Positions 25,971-35,533 of a stretch of 64,000 bases of DNA are shown here, piece by piece. Where the stretch lies: the NCBI GenBank assembly GCA_965217825.1, contig OZ244571.1:2914001-2978000 (forward strand). The letters run 5' to 3'. A model generated the notes under the pieces. That model was not told where the DNA came from. It worked only from the letters and a program-made list of their open reading frames with translations, and made no database searches. This DNA comes from VXNE01 sp965217825 (GTDB lineage: Bacteria > Pseudomonadota > Gammaproteobacteria > Pseudomonadales > Azotimanducaceae). How positions within the stretch are numbered: the stretch's first letter is position 1; each line of letters begins with the position of its first letter. Made by a program: the position numbers and the translations under genes.

Positions 25971-26501
25971 ATGAACGAAGCGTTCGACACCCTGTTGAAG
26001 GTGGCCCGCGACAGGAAACTGCCGCCGGTCGAGCAGTGGCAGCCGCAGCGCGTTGGCGACATCGACATCCGCATCAAGGCCGATGGTCGGTGGTTCCATG
26101 ACGGGGCGGAAATCAAACGGCAGCGGTTGGTTGAACTGTTTGCGACGATCCTGCGTCGCGACCCCGATGGTTATTGCCTCGTCACTCCTGCAGAAAAGCT
26201 GAGGATCCAGGTCGACGACGCGCCCTTTGTCGCGATCGACATGGAATCTGCCGGCGAAGGGCAGGAGCGCCGTCTCATTCTGACCACCAACGTTGGCGAT
26301 CACGTACTGGTCGACGCTGCACATCCGATCACGGTGCTCGATAATCGAGGTGAGCCCCGTCCGTACGTGGAGGTTCGCGCCGACTTGCGCGCATTGATTG
26401 GCCGGAGCGTGTTCTATCGACTGGTGGATTTGGGGGAGGTTCGGGACAGTGTGCTCGAAGTATGGAGTTCGGGAACGCGTTTCGTCCTGGGTGACGTATG
26501 A
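25971..26501 (+). CDS. DUF1285 domain-containing protein
   Basis: A 176-residue protein with the DUF1285 features: the DIRIKADGRWFHDGAEIKRQRLVELF block near residues 29-54 (WxHxGxxIxRxxLVxLFx pattern), DPDGYCLVTPAEKLRIQVDDAPFVAIDM in the middle and a C-terminal SVFYRLVDLG segment. No signal peptide or membrane helix is seen. Function is unknown; structures of the family show a two-lobe beta fold. The start is ATG at 25971. The sequence between repeat copy C and this start (25881-25970) holds nothing I recognise. Confidence 0.85.
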   Translation: MNEAFDTLLKVARDRKLPPVEQWQPQRVGDIDIRIKADGRWFHDGAEIKRQRLVELFATILRRDPDGYCLVTPAEKLRIQVDDAPFVAIDMESAGEGQERRLILTTNVGDHVLVDAAHPITVLDNRGEPRPYVEVRADLRALIGRSVFYRLVDLGEVRDSVLEVWSSGTRFVLGDV

Positions 26502-26541
26502 CGCGAACGATCCAGGATTCGGAACCCGGTAGGCCGAAAGG

Positions 26542-28197
26542 TTACATATTGGGGTAGTTCGGTCCGCCGGCGCCTTCGGGAACGACCCAGTTGATGTTCT
26601 GGGCGGGGTCCTTAATGTCGCAGGTCTTGCAGTGCACGCAGTTCTGGGCGTTGATCTGGAAGCGCGGCCTGCCGTCCTGTTCGACCACCTCGTAGACGCC
26701 GGCCGGGCAATATCGCTGCGCGGGCTCGTCGTACGTGGGCAGGTTGTCGCGGATCGGGACGTCGGGATCGGCGAGTGTCAAGTGGCACGGTTGGTCCTCT
26801 TCGTGGTTCGTGTTCGAGAGGAACACTGAAGAGAGCTTGTCGAACGACAACACGCCGTCGGGTTTGGGATACTCGAGGGGCTTGGCAACCGCGGCGGGCC
26901 GCAGCGTGGCATGATCGGGAGTGTTTTCGTGCAGGGTGAAGGGCATGCGGCCGCGGGCGATGGTCTGGTCGAACCACGCGTACGCTGCGCCTGGCAAGGT
27001 GCCCAGCCGATGCACGGCGGGTCCCACATTGCGGGACGACTGAAGTTCCTCGAATAGCCAGGACGCGCGGAAGCGCGTGTCGAAATCGTCGACCTCCGCC
27101 GGGGGTGATTCCTGCGACAGGGCACCAGACACTGCTTCGGCCGCGATCATCCCGGACTTCATGGCCGTGTGAGAGCCTTTCACCTTGAGTTGATTGAGGA
27201 AACCGGCGTCGTCGCCTATCAGTATTCCGCCGGGAAAGGTTGTCTTCGGCAAGGCCTGAATACCGCCCTTGATCACGGCGCGCGCGCCGTAGGAGACCCG
27301 GGTTCCACCATCGAGAAAACCGGCGATTAGCGGGTGGTGTTTGAAACGCTGGAATTCGTCATAGGGGCTCAAGTGCGGATTGCTATACGACAAGTCCACG
27401 ATCAAGCCAACGGCGATCTGGCTGTTTTCCATGTGGTAAAGGAACGAACCACCCCCGGTGCCGCGAGCCGTATGGCCCAAAGGCCAACCAAGGGTGTGTA
27501 TCACCTTGCCCGGGACATGCTTTACCGGGTCCGCGTCCCACAGCTCCTTCAAGCCAATCCCGTAGTGTTGCGCGCCGTTGGCGAGCCCGAACCTTCCGAT
27601 CAGTTCCTTGCCGAGATGGCCTCGGCAACCTTCGGCGAAGAGGGTATATTTCGCGCGCAGAGCGTAGCCGGGTTCGAAGGTCGCCTTGGGCTGCCCGGAT
27701 GCCGCGACGCCCATATCCCCGGTCAATACGCCGGCGACCCGGCCTTCTTCGTAGAGTATCTGCGCAGCAGCGAAGCCTGGGAAGATGTTCACGCCCATCG
27801 CTTCTGCCTGGTCGCCGAGCCACCGGCATAGGTTGGCGAGGCTGAGCGCATATTTGCCTTGGTTGTGCAGCGCCTTCGGAATCAATGCCTTGGGCACCTT
27901 GACGTGGGTATCACCGTTGGGCAGGTAGTAGATGCTGTCTTCGGTGACCGGATTGTTGAGAGGCGCGCTCAGTCCGGACCAGTCGGGCAGCAGTTCGTTC
28001 AATGCCGTCGGCTCGAAAATCGCGCCGGACAGGATGTGGGCGCCGATTTCGGATCCTTTTTCGACCAGGCAGATCGAAACTTCTCGATCCACCTCCTGCG
28101 CGAGTTGAGCCAACCGGATGGCAGCCGACAGTCCCGCGGGTCCACCGCCGACGATCACGACGTCAAAATCCATGGATTCGTGTTCGACTTCAGCCAC
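26542..28197 (-). CDS. electron transfer flavoprotein-ubiquinone oxidoreductase
   Basis: Inner-membrane FAD/iron-sulfur enzyme that passes electrons from ETF to ubiquinone, linking acyl-CoA dehydrogenases to respiration. Visible are the FAD motif DVVIVGGGPAGLSAAIRLAQL, ubiquinone-binding-type segments (GGIQALPKTTFPGGILIGDDAGFLN) and a C-terminal 4Fe-4S ferredoxin domain with Cys residues in RYCPAGVYEV and NCVHCKTCDIKDP. GTG at 28197 gives the usual short lead before MDFDVVIVGGG; ATG at 28173 or 28227 are alternatives. Divergent from etfBA, which makes a complete ETF electron relay at this locus. Confidence 0.93.
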   Translation of the reverse strand: MAEVEHESMDFDVVIVGGGPAGLSAAIRLAQLAQEVDREVSICLVEKGSEIGAHILSGAIFEPTALNELLPDWSGLSAPLNNPVTEDSIYYLPNGDTHVKVPKALIPKALHNQGKYALSLANLCRWLGDQAEAMGVNIFPGFAAAQILYEEGRVAGVLTGDMGVAASGQPKATFEPGYALRAKYTLFAEGCRGHLGKELIGRFGLANGAQHYGIGLKELWDADPVKHVPGKVIHTLGWPLGHTARGTGGGSFLYHMENSQIAVGLIVDLSYSNPHLSPYDEFQRFKHHPLIAGFLDGGTRVSYGARAVIKGGIQALPKTTFPGGILIGDDAGFLNQLKVKGSHTAMKSGMIAAEAVSGALSQESPPAEVDDFDTRFRASWLFEELQSSRNVGPAVHRLGTLPGAAYAWFDQTIARGRMPFTLHENTPDHATLRPAAVAKPLEYPKPDGVLSFDKLSSVFLSNTNHEEDQPCHLTLADPDVPIRDNLPTYDEPAQRYCPAGVYEVVEQDGRPRFQINAQNCVHCKTCDIKDPAQNINWVVPEGAGGPNYPNM

Positions 28198-28516
28198 GCG
28201 CGGCCCCGATACCCAGTTGTTACACAAGAAGCGTTCCCTGGTTTCCCGCAGAACCGTGGGCAGTCTGCTGCGTCGTCAACGCCAGAGACGCATCCCGATT
28301 GTAGCGCACACGGTGCGGGCCGGAAGGGAATGCGTGGTTGGTCCAGGTCCGGCGCGAGCGCTTGTCGCAGCGTCCGAAAAAAGGCGAGAATACGCGGTTG
28401 CGGTCGACGATGCGGGGTCGGGACCGAGCGGCGCGACACTGCATTTGGCAGGCGACGCGAAGTACATTTCCCCGAACATATGGCCATTCTGGGGCGTCCG
28501 AGCGGAAGAAGATTGC
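28198..28516. other. 319 bp divergent intergenic region between ETF-QO and etfB
   Basis: Open frames run through this stretch but show no family resemblance, and they are extensions of the etfB frame or its opposite strand. It presumably carries the divergent promoters of ETF-QO and etfBA. I recognise no specific operator, hairpin or RNA gene. Confidence 0.5.
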
Positions 28517-29269
28517 ATGAAGGTATTGGTTCCCGTAAAGCGCGTGGTCGACGCGAACGTCAAGGTGCGTATCAAGCCGGACGGCAGCGGCATCGACCTC
28601 ACCAACGTCAAGATGGCCGTCAACCCGTTCTGCGAGATTGCCATTGAAGAGGCCGTGAGGCTGAAGGAGGCCGATGTCGCTACGGAAGTCATCGCCGTTT
28701 CCGTTGGTGGCACGTCTTCCCAGGAACAGTTGAGGACCTGCCTTGCGCTGGGCGCCGACCGTGCGATTCTAGTGCAGACGGAGACAGAGGCGCAGCCGCT
28801 GGCGGTCGCGAAGATTCTGAAGGCCGTGTATGACCGGGAGCAGCCCGGGATCGTCATATTCGGCAAGCAAAGCATCGATGGCGATAACGGCCAGACAGGG
28901 CAAATGTTCGCGGCGCTGACGGGGCTTCCCCAGGGCACGTTCGCGTCGAAACTCTCCGTGGCGGACGGCAAGGCGGAGGTGGTTCGGGAGGTCGACGGGG
29001 GACTGCAAACCGTACTGCTGTCCCTGCCCGCCGTGGTGACGACGGACCTGCGGCTCAACGAACCCCGCTATGCATCGCTTCCGAACATCATGAGAGCGAA
29101 GAGGAAGCCATTCGATATCACCACCCCCGAGGAACTCGGCGTAGATGCGGCGCCCCGCTTCGAAGTGCTTGGCGTCGAGGCGCCGCCAGGTCGGAGCGCG
29201 GGCATCAAGGTGGAGAGCGTCGAAGAACTGGTAGACAAACTCAGAAACGAAGCAAAGGTGATCGAATGA
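28517..29269 (+). CDS. etfB: electron transfer flavoprotein beta subunit
   Basis: Small ETF subunit (250 residues) that binds AMP and helps hold FAD. The start MKVLVPVKRVVDANVKVRIKPDG is standard for EtfB, and the family segments VNPFCEIAIEEAVRLKE, CLALGADRAILV, FGKQSIDGDNGQTGQM and DLRLNEPRYASLPNIMRAKRK are all present. ATG at 28517 is chosen; upstream in-frame sequence is not conserved. Its stop overlaps the etfA start (ATGA), so the subunits are made together. Confidence 0.95.
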   Translation: MKVLVPVKRVVDANVKVRIKPDGSGIDLTNVKMAVNPFCEIAIEEAVRLKEADVATEVIAVSVGGTSSQEQLRTCLALGADRAILVQTETEAQPLAVAKILKAVYDREQPGIVIFGKQSIDGDNGQTGQMFAALTGLPQGTFASKLSVADGKAEVVREVDGGLQTVLLSLPAVVTTDLRLNEPRYASLPNIMRAKRKPFDITTPEELGVDAAPRFEVLGVEAPPGRSAGIKVESVEELVDKLRNEAKVIE

Positions 29270-30195
29270 GCGTACTGGTCGTCGCGGAGCACGACAACAG
29301 CGTGCTTAGGCCCGTCACCCTGAACGTACTGGCGGCGGCGAGGGAGATCGGCGGCGATATCGATGTGCTTGTCGCGGGCAGCCAATGCGCCGAGGTGGCG
29401 CAGAGCGCAGCGGCAGTTGTCGGCGTATCACGCGTGCTGTGCGCGGACGCGCCCGCCTACGCGCATCAATTGGCCGAAAACCTGGCGCCGCTGATCGCCC
29501 AATTGGCCGACTCCTACGATCACATCCTGGCCGCGCATACCACGACGGGGAAGAATTTCCTGCCGCGCGTTGCGGCGATGCTCGACGTGGCGATGATCTC
29601 TGACATCATCGGCGTCGACTCCCCCGACACCTTCAAGCGGCCGATCTACGCCGGCAACGGCATCGCCACCGTCAAGTCCAATGACGTCAAGAAAGTGATC
29701 TCGGTGCGCGGAACGGGGTTTGACCCGGTGCCGGGGGAGGGCGGTTCAGCTTCGGTGGAGGCGTCGGCAAGCGTCCACGATCCCGGCATTTCAGATTTCA
29801 TCCGCGACGAGCTCGCCAAGTCGGAGCGTCCGGAATTGACGGCGGCGCGGGTTGTGATCTCTGGCGGACGCGGCATGCAAAGTGGCGACAACTTCAAGCT
29901 TCTGGAAGGCGTGGCCGACAAGCTCGGAGCGGCTGTCGGCGCATCGCGGGCGGCGGTGGATGCCGGCTTCGTGCCCAACGACATGCAGGTGGGACAGACA
30001 GGCAAGATCGTCGCGCCCGAGCTCTATGTCGCTGTCGGCATCTCCGGTGCGATCCAGCATCTCGCGGGCATGAAGGATTCCAAGGTCATCGTCGCCATCA
30101 ACAAGGACGAAGACGCGCCGATCTTTCAGATCGCCGATTACGGACTGGTGGCGGATCTATTTTCCGCCGTGCCGGAACTCGAAGCGGCCCTATAG
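29266..30195 (+). CDS. etfA: electron transfer flavoprotein alpha subunit
   Basis: Large ETF subunit (309 residues) carrying the FAD. The N-terminal part starts MSVLVVAEHDNS; the C-terminal FAD domain has VISGGRGMQSGDNFKLLEGVADKLGAA, SRAAVDAGFVPNDMQVGQTGK and the closing AINKDEDAPIFQIADYGLVADLF. It ends six bases from the convergent pyrB stop, with no room for a separate terminator between them. With ETF-QO it collects electrons from acyl-CoA dehydrogenases, one of which is encoded at 50.7-52.3 kb. Confidence 0.95.
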   Translation: MSVLVVAEHDNSVLRPVTLNVLAAAREIGGDIDVLVAGSQCAEVAQSAAAVVGVSRVLCADAPAYAHQLAENLAPLIAQLADSYDHILAAHTTTGKNFLPRVAAMLDVAMISDIIGVDSPDTFKRPIYAGNGIATVKSNDVKKVISVRGTGFDPVPGEGGSASVEASASVHDPGISDFIRDELAKSERPELTAARVVISGGRGMQSGDNFKLLEGVADKLGAAVGASRAAVDAGFVPNDMQVGQTGKIVAPELYVAVGISGAIQHLAGMKDSKVIVAINKDEDAPIFQIADYGLVADLFSAVPELEAAL

Positions 30196-30201
30196 CGGAC
30201 C

Positions 30202-31221
30202 CTACATCGGCGTCCGCTTGGCGGTGTACCAATGCACCGGCTGCGCTCCGACATGGATGCGGTCCGCCACGTCCAGCACCATGGCGAATAGCGCCATGCG
30301 CACCAGCACGCCGTTGTCTGTCTGGCGGAAGATCGCGAGGTTCGGATTCGCGTCCAGGTCCTCGTCGAGCTCCCGCGCCTGCTTGCGGGAATCCCGCGGC
30401 ATCGGGTGCATGATGACGGTATTGGGTTCGCAGTGTTCCGTATAGACCGCCTGGTTCAGGCGGAACAGCCCCCGGTATCGGCGCGCCGCTTCGAGGGAAG
30501 GAAAGCGCTCTTCCTGCGTCCGCGTCACGTAGACGATATCGACATGGCGAATTCCAGCCTCCATGTCGTGAATCACGTTGACGCTGTGCCCCCGCGCGTG
30601 CAACGCCTCCACAAGATTGTCGGAGAGTTGCAACCCGGGGGGCGATACCAACTGGAACGTGATCCCGCGAAACAGGGCAAGGACCTTGCATAGCGAATGT
30701 ACGGCGCGGCCATACTTCAGATCGCCGACCAGGGCGATGCGCAACGCATCGATGCCGCGTCCCTGTTCGCGCATTTCCTTGGCTATGGTGTAGAGGTCCA
30801 ACAGGGCCTGACTCGGATGTTCGTTGGGGCCATCGCCGCCGTTGATGACCGGCACACGTGATGCTTCGGCAAACTCGCTGACCGAACCCGCGCGGGGGTG
30901 GCGCATGACGATAATGTCGCTGTAGCCGGACAACACCCGCGCCGTATCGTGCAGGGACTCCCCCTTGGCGAGGGACAAGGCCTTGACTTCCGTCGTTTCG
31001 CGCACCTCTCCACCGAGCAGGTTGAAGGCGCATCCGAAGGAGATTCGCGTGCGCGTGCTGGGCTCGAAGAACATGCTGGAAAGGATCGCGCCTTCCAGAA
31101 CCCGCGTAATTCGGGTTCGACGCGCGTAGGGTTCCATCTCGTCCGCGATATCGAACAGGCGTTCGATATCGTTCCGCTCGAACTGATCGACAGAAAGAAT
31201 GTGGTGGCCGATGAAGTCCAA
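30202..31221 (-). CDS. pyrB: aspartate carbamoyltransferase catalytic subunit
   Basis: First committed step of pyrimidine synthesis, carbamoyl phosphate plus aspartate. The 339-residue protein has the carbamoyl-phosphate motif FEPSTRTRISFGCA, then SLAKGESLHDTARVLSGYSDIIVMRHP, GDGPNEHPSQALLDLYTI, GDLKYGRAVHSL and the HPMPRDSRK segment near the C-terminus. It is longer than E. coli PyrB (311). No pyrI or pyrC-like partner follows, so it may act without a regulatory subunit or with one encoded elsewhere. It is divergent from putA across ~220 bases. Confidence 0.93.
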   Translation of the reverse strand: MDFIGHHILSVDQFERNDIERLFDIADEMEPYARRTRITRVLEGAILSSMFFEPSTRTRISFGCAFNLLGGEVRETTEVKALSLAKGESLHDTARVLSGYSDIIVMRHPRAGSVSEFAEASRVPVINGGDGPNEHPSQALLDLYTIAKEMREQGRGIDALRIALVGDLKYGRAVHSLCKVLALFRGITFQLVSPPGLQLSDNLVEALHARGHSVNVIHDMEAGIRHVDIVYVTRTQEERFPSLEAARRYRGLFRLNQAVYTEHCEPNTVIMHPMPRDSRKQARELDEDLDANPNLAIFRQTDNGVLVRMALFAMVLDVADRIHVGAQPVHWYTAKRTPM

Positions 31222-31440
31222 GGGTCCCCCTTGGAGAGGGGATCATACTTCGTGGCGCAGCGACTTTCATCCACGGGCCGATGAGACCGGCCGCGGCGGC
31301 GGTTGGCTTTCGATCACCGAGGTTCTTTCGGCTGGGGGCGATTGTTAGACTGCGTTGCCGATGCGACGGAGCGCGAACAATGTCCCTACACACGCTATCC
31401 CTCTCCACATGGAGTGGGTTGCCATCCGAAGGGTGAACCG

Positions 31441-34431
31441 ATGAGCACCGATCGATGGACAGCCATCTCCGCCGCAGGGGGCCAAGGGGAGCGGGAGGCG
31501 GTACAGGCGCAGCTCGCCGAAATCCCGTTTTCCTATGCCGAGAATCGGCGCGTGCTGGAACGCGCGATCGGCTTGGTGGAGGGGTGCCGGTCTCGCGCGG
31601 ATGAGCGCTCCGTGCTCGACGTGTTCCTGGGCGAGTTCGGTCTGCGCAACGAAGAGGGCATCGCGCTGATGTGCATCAGCGAGGCGCTGCTCAGAATTCC
31701 CGACGAAGACACCGCCGAGGCGCTGATCGCGGAGAAGATCGCCACGGCGAACTGGGCGGATCATGTCGGACAGTCGGACTCGCTGTTCCTCAACGCGTCT
31801 ATCTGGGCATTGATGCTGACGGGCAACGTCATCGGTCTTGGAGCGGATATTACCGACGATGTCCGAGGCTGGATCAACCGGCTGGCGGGCCGGGTTGGCG
31901 AGTCCGTGGTGCGTTCGGCCATGTCTCAGGCCGTGCGCATCCTCGGTGCCGAGTTCGTGCAGGGAAGGACCATCGAGGAGGCGTTGGCCAGGGAACGTGC
32001 CCACGGAGGACTATCGTCGTTCGACATGCTGGGGGAGGGAGCGCGTACGTACCCTGACGCCGCACGCTATGGGGAGTCCTATCGGCACGCGATTCGAGCG
32101 ATAGGAGACGCATACCCGGATGCGACGCCGACGGGAGCGTCCGGCGTCTCCATCAAGCTATCGGCGCTGCATCCGCGCTTCGAACCGCTGCAGGAAAAGC
32201 GGGTGCTGGACGAACTTGGACACACGCTGCTCGACCTTGCCCGTGAGGCCGCTGCCCGGGGTCTGCACTTCGCCGTCGATGCCGAGGAAGCGGAGCGCCT
32301 GGAGTTATCCCTGCTGTTGTTCGAGCGTCTGGCGCGGGCGCGTGACCTCGCGTCCTGGGACGGGCTCGGTATCGCCGTGCAGGCGTACTCGAAACGGGCG
32401 CCTGCGGTCATCGACTGGCTGGAGAGCCTCGGCAGGCCGATCATGGTGCGGCTGGTCAAGGGAGCGTACTGGGACTTCGAGATAAAACGCGCCCAGGTCG
32501 AGGGCCTGCCAGGCTATCCTGTGTACACCCGCAAGCCTTCGACGGATTTCGCCTATATCGCCTGCGCCGCGCGGCTGCTCCGCTGCCAGCGCCTGTTTCC
32601 GCAGTTCGCAACGCACAACGCGCACACTTTGGCGGCGGTGTTGGAACTCGCGTCGAACACCGATGCGGCGTACGAGTTCCAGCGTCTGCATGGCATGGGC
32701 GCGTTGCTCTATGACGAGGCGCGGCGGCGCTTCGACGACTTGCCGCCGGTGCGCGTGTACGCGCCAGTCGGCGCCCACAAGGACCTCCTCGCCTATCTCG
32801 TGCGCCGGCTGCTGGAGAACGGCGCCAATTCCTCGTTCGTCAACCGATTCCTCGACGAAAAGGTAGCGCCGGCCGAGGTCGTCGTGGATCCAGTCGGCGC
32901 GGTCGCGGGATACGGCGCCGAGCCGCATCCGGAGATTCCCTTGCCACGGGATCTCTTTGGAAAAGCGCGTCGCAATTCATCGGGTTTGGATATCGGCGAC
33001 CGTGGCGAGGTCAAGGCGTTGGTCGACGCGGCTCGGGCATGCAACCCTGTCTCGATTGTCGAGGACTGCGAACGTGTGGAGGCCTTGGCTGCGCGAGCGG
33101 CCAGCGCTTTCCAGGCATGGGAGGCGATTCCGGCAACCGATCGCCGCGCACGGCTGGACAAGCTCGCGAACCTGATCGAGGGAAACCGTACCCGCTTCGT
33201 TGCGATACTCGCGCGGGAAGGCGGCAAGACGCTGCGGGATGCGGTGTCGGAGGTCCGCGAGGCCGCCGACTTCTGCCGCTACTACGGCAGCGAATGCGAA
33301 CGCCTGTTCGGCACCGGGAACGTCCTGGACGGGGCGACGGGAGAGACAAACACTTTGAGGCTCCATGGTCGGGGCGTATTTGCCTGCATTTCGCCATGGA
33401 ACTTTCCTCTCGCCATTTTCACCGGCCAGGTGGCGGCGGCATTGGCGGCGGGCAACACCGTCATCGCCAAGCCCGCGCCGCAGACGCCGACCATCGCCGC
33501 CGCCGCGACCGCATTGATGCGCGAAGCGGGGATCCCGGAGGCGGCGGTTTGCCTGGCCCCTGGCGGTGCCGAAGTCGGCGCCGAAGTGGTCGCGAGCGAT
33601 GCGATAGCCGGCGTTGCCTTCACGGGGTCGATGGCGACCGCGAAGGACATTCAGCGCGCACTCGCCGCGAAGGATGGTCCCATTGTTCCGCTCATCGCGG
33701 AAACGGGGGGTCAGAACGCCATGATCGTGGATTCGACGGCGTTGCTCGAACAGGTTGTAGACGATGTCATCGCATCCGCTCTTCGCTCCGCCGGGCAAAG
33801 ATGCTCGTCCCTGCGCGTACTGTACGTGCAGCAAGAGATCGCGGAGCGTCTGCTCGCCATGACCGCGCAGGCCATGGAGACCCTCATCATCGGTGATCCT
33901 GCGGATCCCGAGACCGACATCGGGCCTGTCATCGACGAAGCGGCGCTCGCGCGATTGACGGCCCACCTCGAGGCGAATCGCGAACGTGTCGTGTACCAAT
34001 GCGAAGTTCCGCAGGGTCTCAAGGGTTGGCACATCGGCCCCGCGCTGATCGAAATCCCCTCCATCACCCATCTCGACGCCGAGCACTTCGGGCCCATCCT
34101 GCATGTGGTTCGCTTTGCCGCCGACGGCTTCGACGATGTGTTGGCGGAAATCCAGGCTGTCGGCTTCGGTCTGACCCTCGGCATCCACTCGCGCATTCAC
34201 CGGCGCGCCGAGAAGGTCATTGCAACGGTCAAAGCCGGCAATGCCTACGTCAACCGGGACATGATCGGTGCCGTTCCGGGCGTCCAGCCGTTCGGCGGCG
34301 AGGGGCTGTCCGGAACCGGACCGAAGGCGGGCGGACCCTACTATCTGCCGCGGTTCGCGGTTGAACGCACGGTGACACGGAATACGGCAGCCATAGGAGG
34401 CAACGCGGAACTCCTGCGCTTGTCTTCCTGA
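31441..34431 (+). CDS. putA: bifunctional proline dehydrogenase / L-glutamate-gamma-semialdehyde dehydrogenase
   Basis: Oxidises proline to glutamate in two channelled steps. At 996 residues it is the minimal PutA type: an N-terminal helical arm, a PRODH barrel (about 150-440; FAD/substrate segments GVSIKLSALHPRFEP and RLVKGAYWDFEIKRAQ) and an aldehyde dehydrogenase (about 500-980; SPWNFPLAIFTGQ, ETGGQNAMIVD, and the catalytic Cys in SAGQRCSSLRVLY). There is no ribbon-helix-helix DNA-binding domain, so it cannot repress its own gene as in E. coli. ATG at 31441 follows GAAGGGTG; 46 upstream open codons lack family resemblance. Confidence 0.95.
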   Translation: MSTDRWTAISAAGGQGEREAVQAQLAEIPFSYAENRRVLERAIGLVEGCRSRADERSVLDVFLGEFGLRNEEGIALMCISEALLRIPDEDTAEALIAEKIATANWADHVGQSDSLFLNASIWALMLTGNVIGLGADITDDVRGWINRLAGRVGESVVRSAMSQAVRILGAEFVQGRTIEEALARERAHGGLSSFDMLGEGARTYPDAARYGESYRHAIRAIGDAYPDATPTGASGVSIKLSALHPRFEPLQEKRVLDELGHTLLDLAREAAARGLHFAVDAEEAERLELSLLLFERLARARDLASWDGLGIAVQAYSKRAPAVIDWLESLGRPIMVRLVKGAYWDFEIKRAQVEGLPGYPVYTRKPSTDFAYIACAARLLRCQRLFPQFATHNAHTLAAVLELASNTDAAYEFQRLHGMGALLYDEARRRFDDLPPVRVYAPVGAHKDLLAYLVRRLLENGANSSFVNRFLDEKVAPAEVVVDPVGAVAGYGAEPHPEIPLPRDLFGKARRNSSGLDIGDRGEVKALVDAARACNPVSIVEDCERVEALAARAASAFQAWEAIPATDRRARLDKLANLIEGNRTRFVAILAREGGKTLRDAVSEVREAADFCRYYGSECERLFGTGNVLDGATGETNTLRLHGRGVFACISPWNFPLAIFTGQVAAALAAGNTVIAKPAPQTPTIAAAATALMREAGIPEAAVCLAPGGAEVGAEVVASDAIAGVAFTGSMATAKDIQRALAAKDGPIVPLIAETGGQNAMIVDSTALLEQVVDDVIASALRSAGQRCSSLRVLYVQQEIAERLLAMTAQAMETLIIGDPADPETDIGPVIDEAALARLTAHLEANRERVVYQCEVPQGLKGWHIGPALIEIPSITHLDAEHFGPILHVVRFAADGFDDVLAEIQAVGFGLTLGIHSRIHRRAEKVIATVKAGNAYVNRDMIGAVPGVQPFGGEGLSGTGPKAGGPYYLPRFAVERTVTRNTAAIGGNAELLRLSS

Positions 34432-34457
34432 ACGGAAGTCGTCGCGCCCGTCACCCC

Positions 34458-34490
34458 TCGATCTTGCCGCTCGTGCGGCAAGTCCGACAG
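34458..34490. repeat. hairpin repeat family, copy D (module 2 only)
   Basis: TCGATCTTGCCGC, a loop, then GCGGCAAGTCCGACAG: module 2 of the repeat without module 1, between the convergent putA and DUF1993 genes. One arm carries AAGTCC instead of AAGATC, the same variant seen in copies A1 and E. Confidence 0.7.
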
Positions 34491-34494
34491 GCGG

Positions 34495-35016
34495 TCAGCT
34501 CTTCAAGAATCGGACCCTGCCCGCGAAGTCCCGCTTGCCGATTTGGACACCTTTCATGCGCAGCATGTCGTAGGCGGTCGTCGCGTGAAAGTAGAAGTTC
34601 GGCAACGAAAACGACAGCAGGAAATCCTCGCCCACGTAAGGCAGCCTGAAACTGCCCCCCCCGAACTCGAGCCGGTTGCCCGCAAGGCCGTTTATCGCGT
34701 CGGGCGAGTACTGCTCGATCGCACTGCGCGTCTCGGAGACCAGATCCTGCAGGCCGCCGTAGTCGAGGTCGGACATTATCGGCGGGCTGAAGGCTCCCGC
34801 TTCCACGCCCCGGATGGCGCCGAGGGAATGGTGGGTCATGGCAATGACCTGGTATCGAAACGGTAGCATGTCCTCGATCAGTCGCATCTCGATAATGTCG
34901 TTCAGGTCGATGTCATTCGCTTCGCAGTGGGCGCGGCCTTTCTCCAGAACCCGTTCGGCGCCGCCGAGGATCTGGAGAAAGGTGAGGGCGGTGGCATCGT
35001 AGAGTGAGATGGACAT
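34495..35016 (-). CDS. DUF1993 family protein
   Basis: A 173-residue helical protein. The start MSISLYDATALTFLQILGGA, the centre DMLPFRYQVIAMTHHSLGAIRG, and the C-terminal LPNFYFHATTAYDMLRMKGVQIGKRDF are the recognisable blocks of DUF1993, a family thought to resemble DinB-type four-helix bundles. No enzymatic role is known. ATG at 35016 fits the family; 25 upstream open codons do not. It lies 79 bases downstream of the small membrane protein and could be the last gene of the sterol-desaturase/GH3 operon, or independent. Confidence 0.82.
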   Translation of the reverse strand: MSISLYDATALTFLQILGGAERVLEKGRAHCEANDIDLNDIIEMRLIEDMLPFRYQVIAMTHHSLGAIRGVEAGAFSPPIMSDLDYGGLQDLVSETRSAIEQYSPDAINGLAGNRLEFGGGSFRLPYVGEDFLLSFSLPNFYFHATTAYDMLRMKGVQIGKRDFAGRVRFLKS

Positions 35017-35095
35017 GGAAGGCCTCCAGGCGCTGTGCGCATCGCTGAAACAGGACGGAAGTATCGCACAGGGCGGTGGACTGACCGACAACCAG

Positions 35096-35533
35096 TCAGC
35101 GGTCCCGGTCCGCCTTCGACGGGAGCGCGAGGGCGTACGCGCCGGTCAGTATCGCGGCGCTTGCGAGCACCAGGTGAAAGATCGTGGGTATCGAAACCGC
35201 GAACCACTTGACGTCGGCCATCGAGGTCAGTCCCAACACCAGCCGAGCCACCATCACGCCAAAGTAGATGGTGCCAACCACGATGACCGGGCTTCCCCAT
35301 CGCGAGGCGATGACGCGTCGTCCGGCGGCCATCTGCAAGGATACCCACCCGATTAGCCCAAGAATCGCGAGCTGGACTGTCAACAACACCGGGTACGGCA
35401 GGTTGCTGCCCTGCCAGCTTTCCGCCGACGGTAGAAACGCTACGGGAGAAATGACCTGGATGAGTTGACCGGCGACGCGGCCGAGGAAAGCGATGCCGAG
35501 AACAGCCGTGCCGAGCGCGAACCAGCGATTCAT
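35096..35533 (-). CDS. small integral membrane protein, unknown function
   Basis: A 145-residue protein with four predicted membrane helices: WFALGTAVLGIAFLGRVAGQ, YPVLLTVQLAILGLIGWVSL, VIVVGTIYFGVMVARLVLGL and IPTIFHLVLASAAILTGAYAL. I do not recognise the family. Its start overlaps the stop of the enolase-superfamily gene by four bases (ATGA), so it belongs to that operon and may help membrane localisation, transport or electron delivery for the pathway, which is inference only. Confidence 0.7.
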   Translation of the reverse strand: MNRWFALGTAVLGIAFLGRVAGQLIQVISPVAFLPSAESWQGSNLPYPVLLTVQLAILGLIGWVSLQMAAGRRVIASRWGSPVIVVGTIYFGVMVARLVLGLTSMADVKWFAVSIPTIFHLVLASAAILTGAYALALPSKADRDR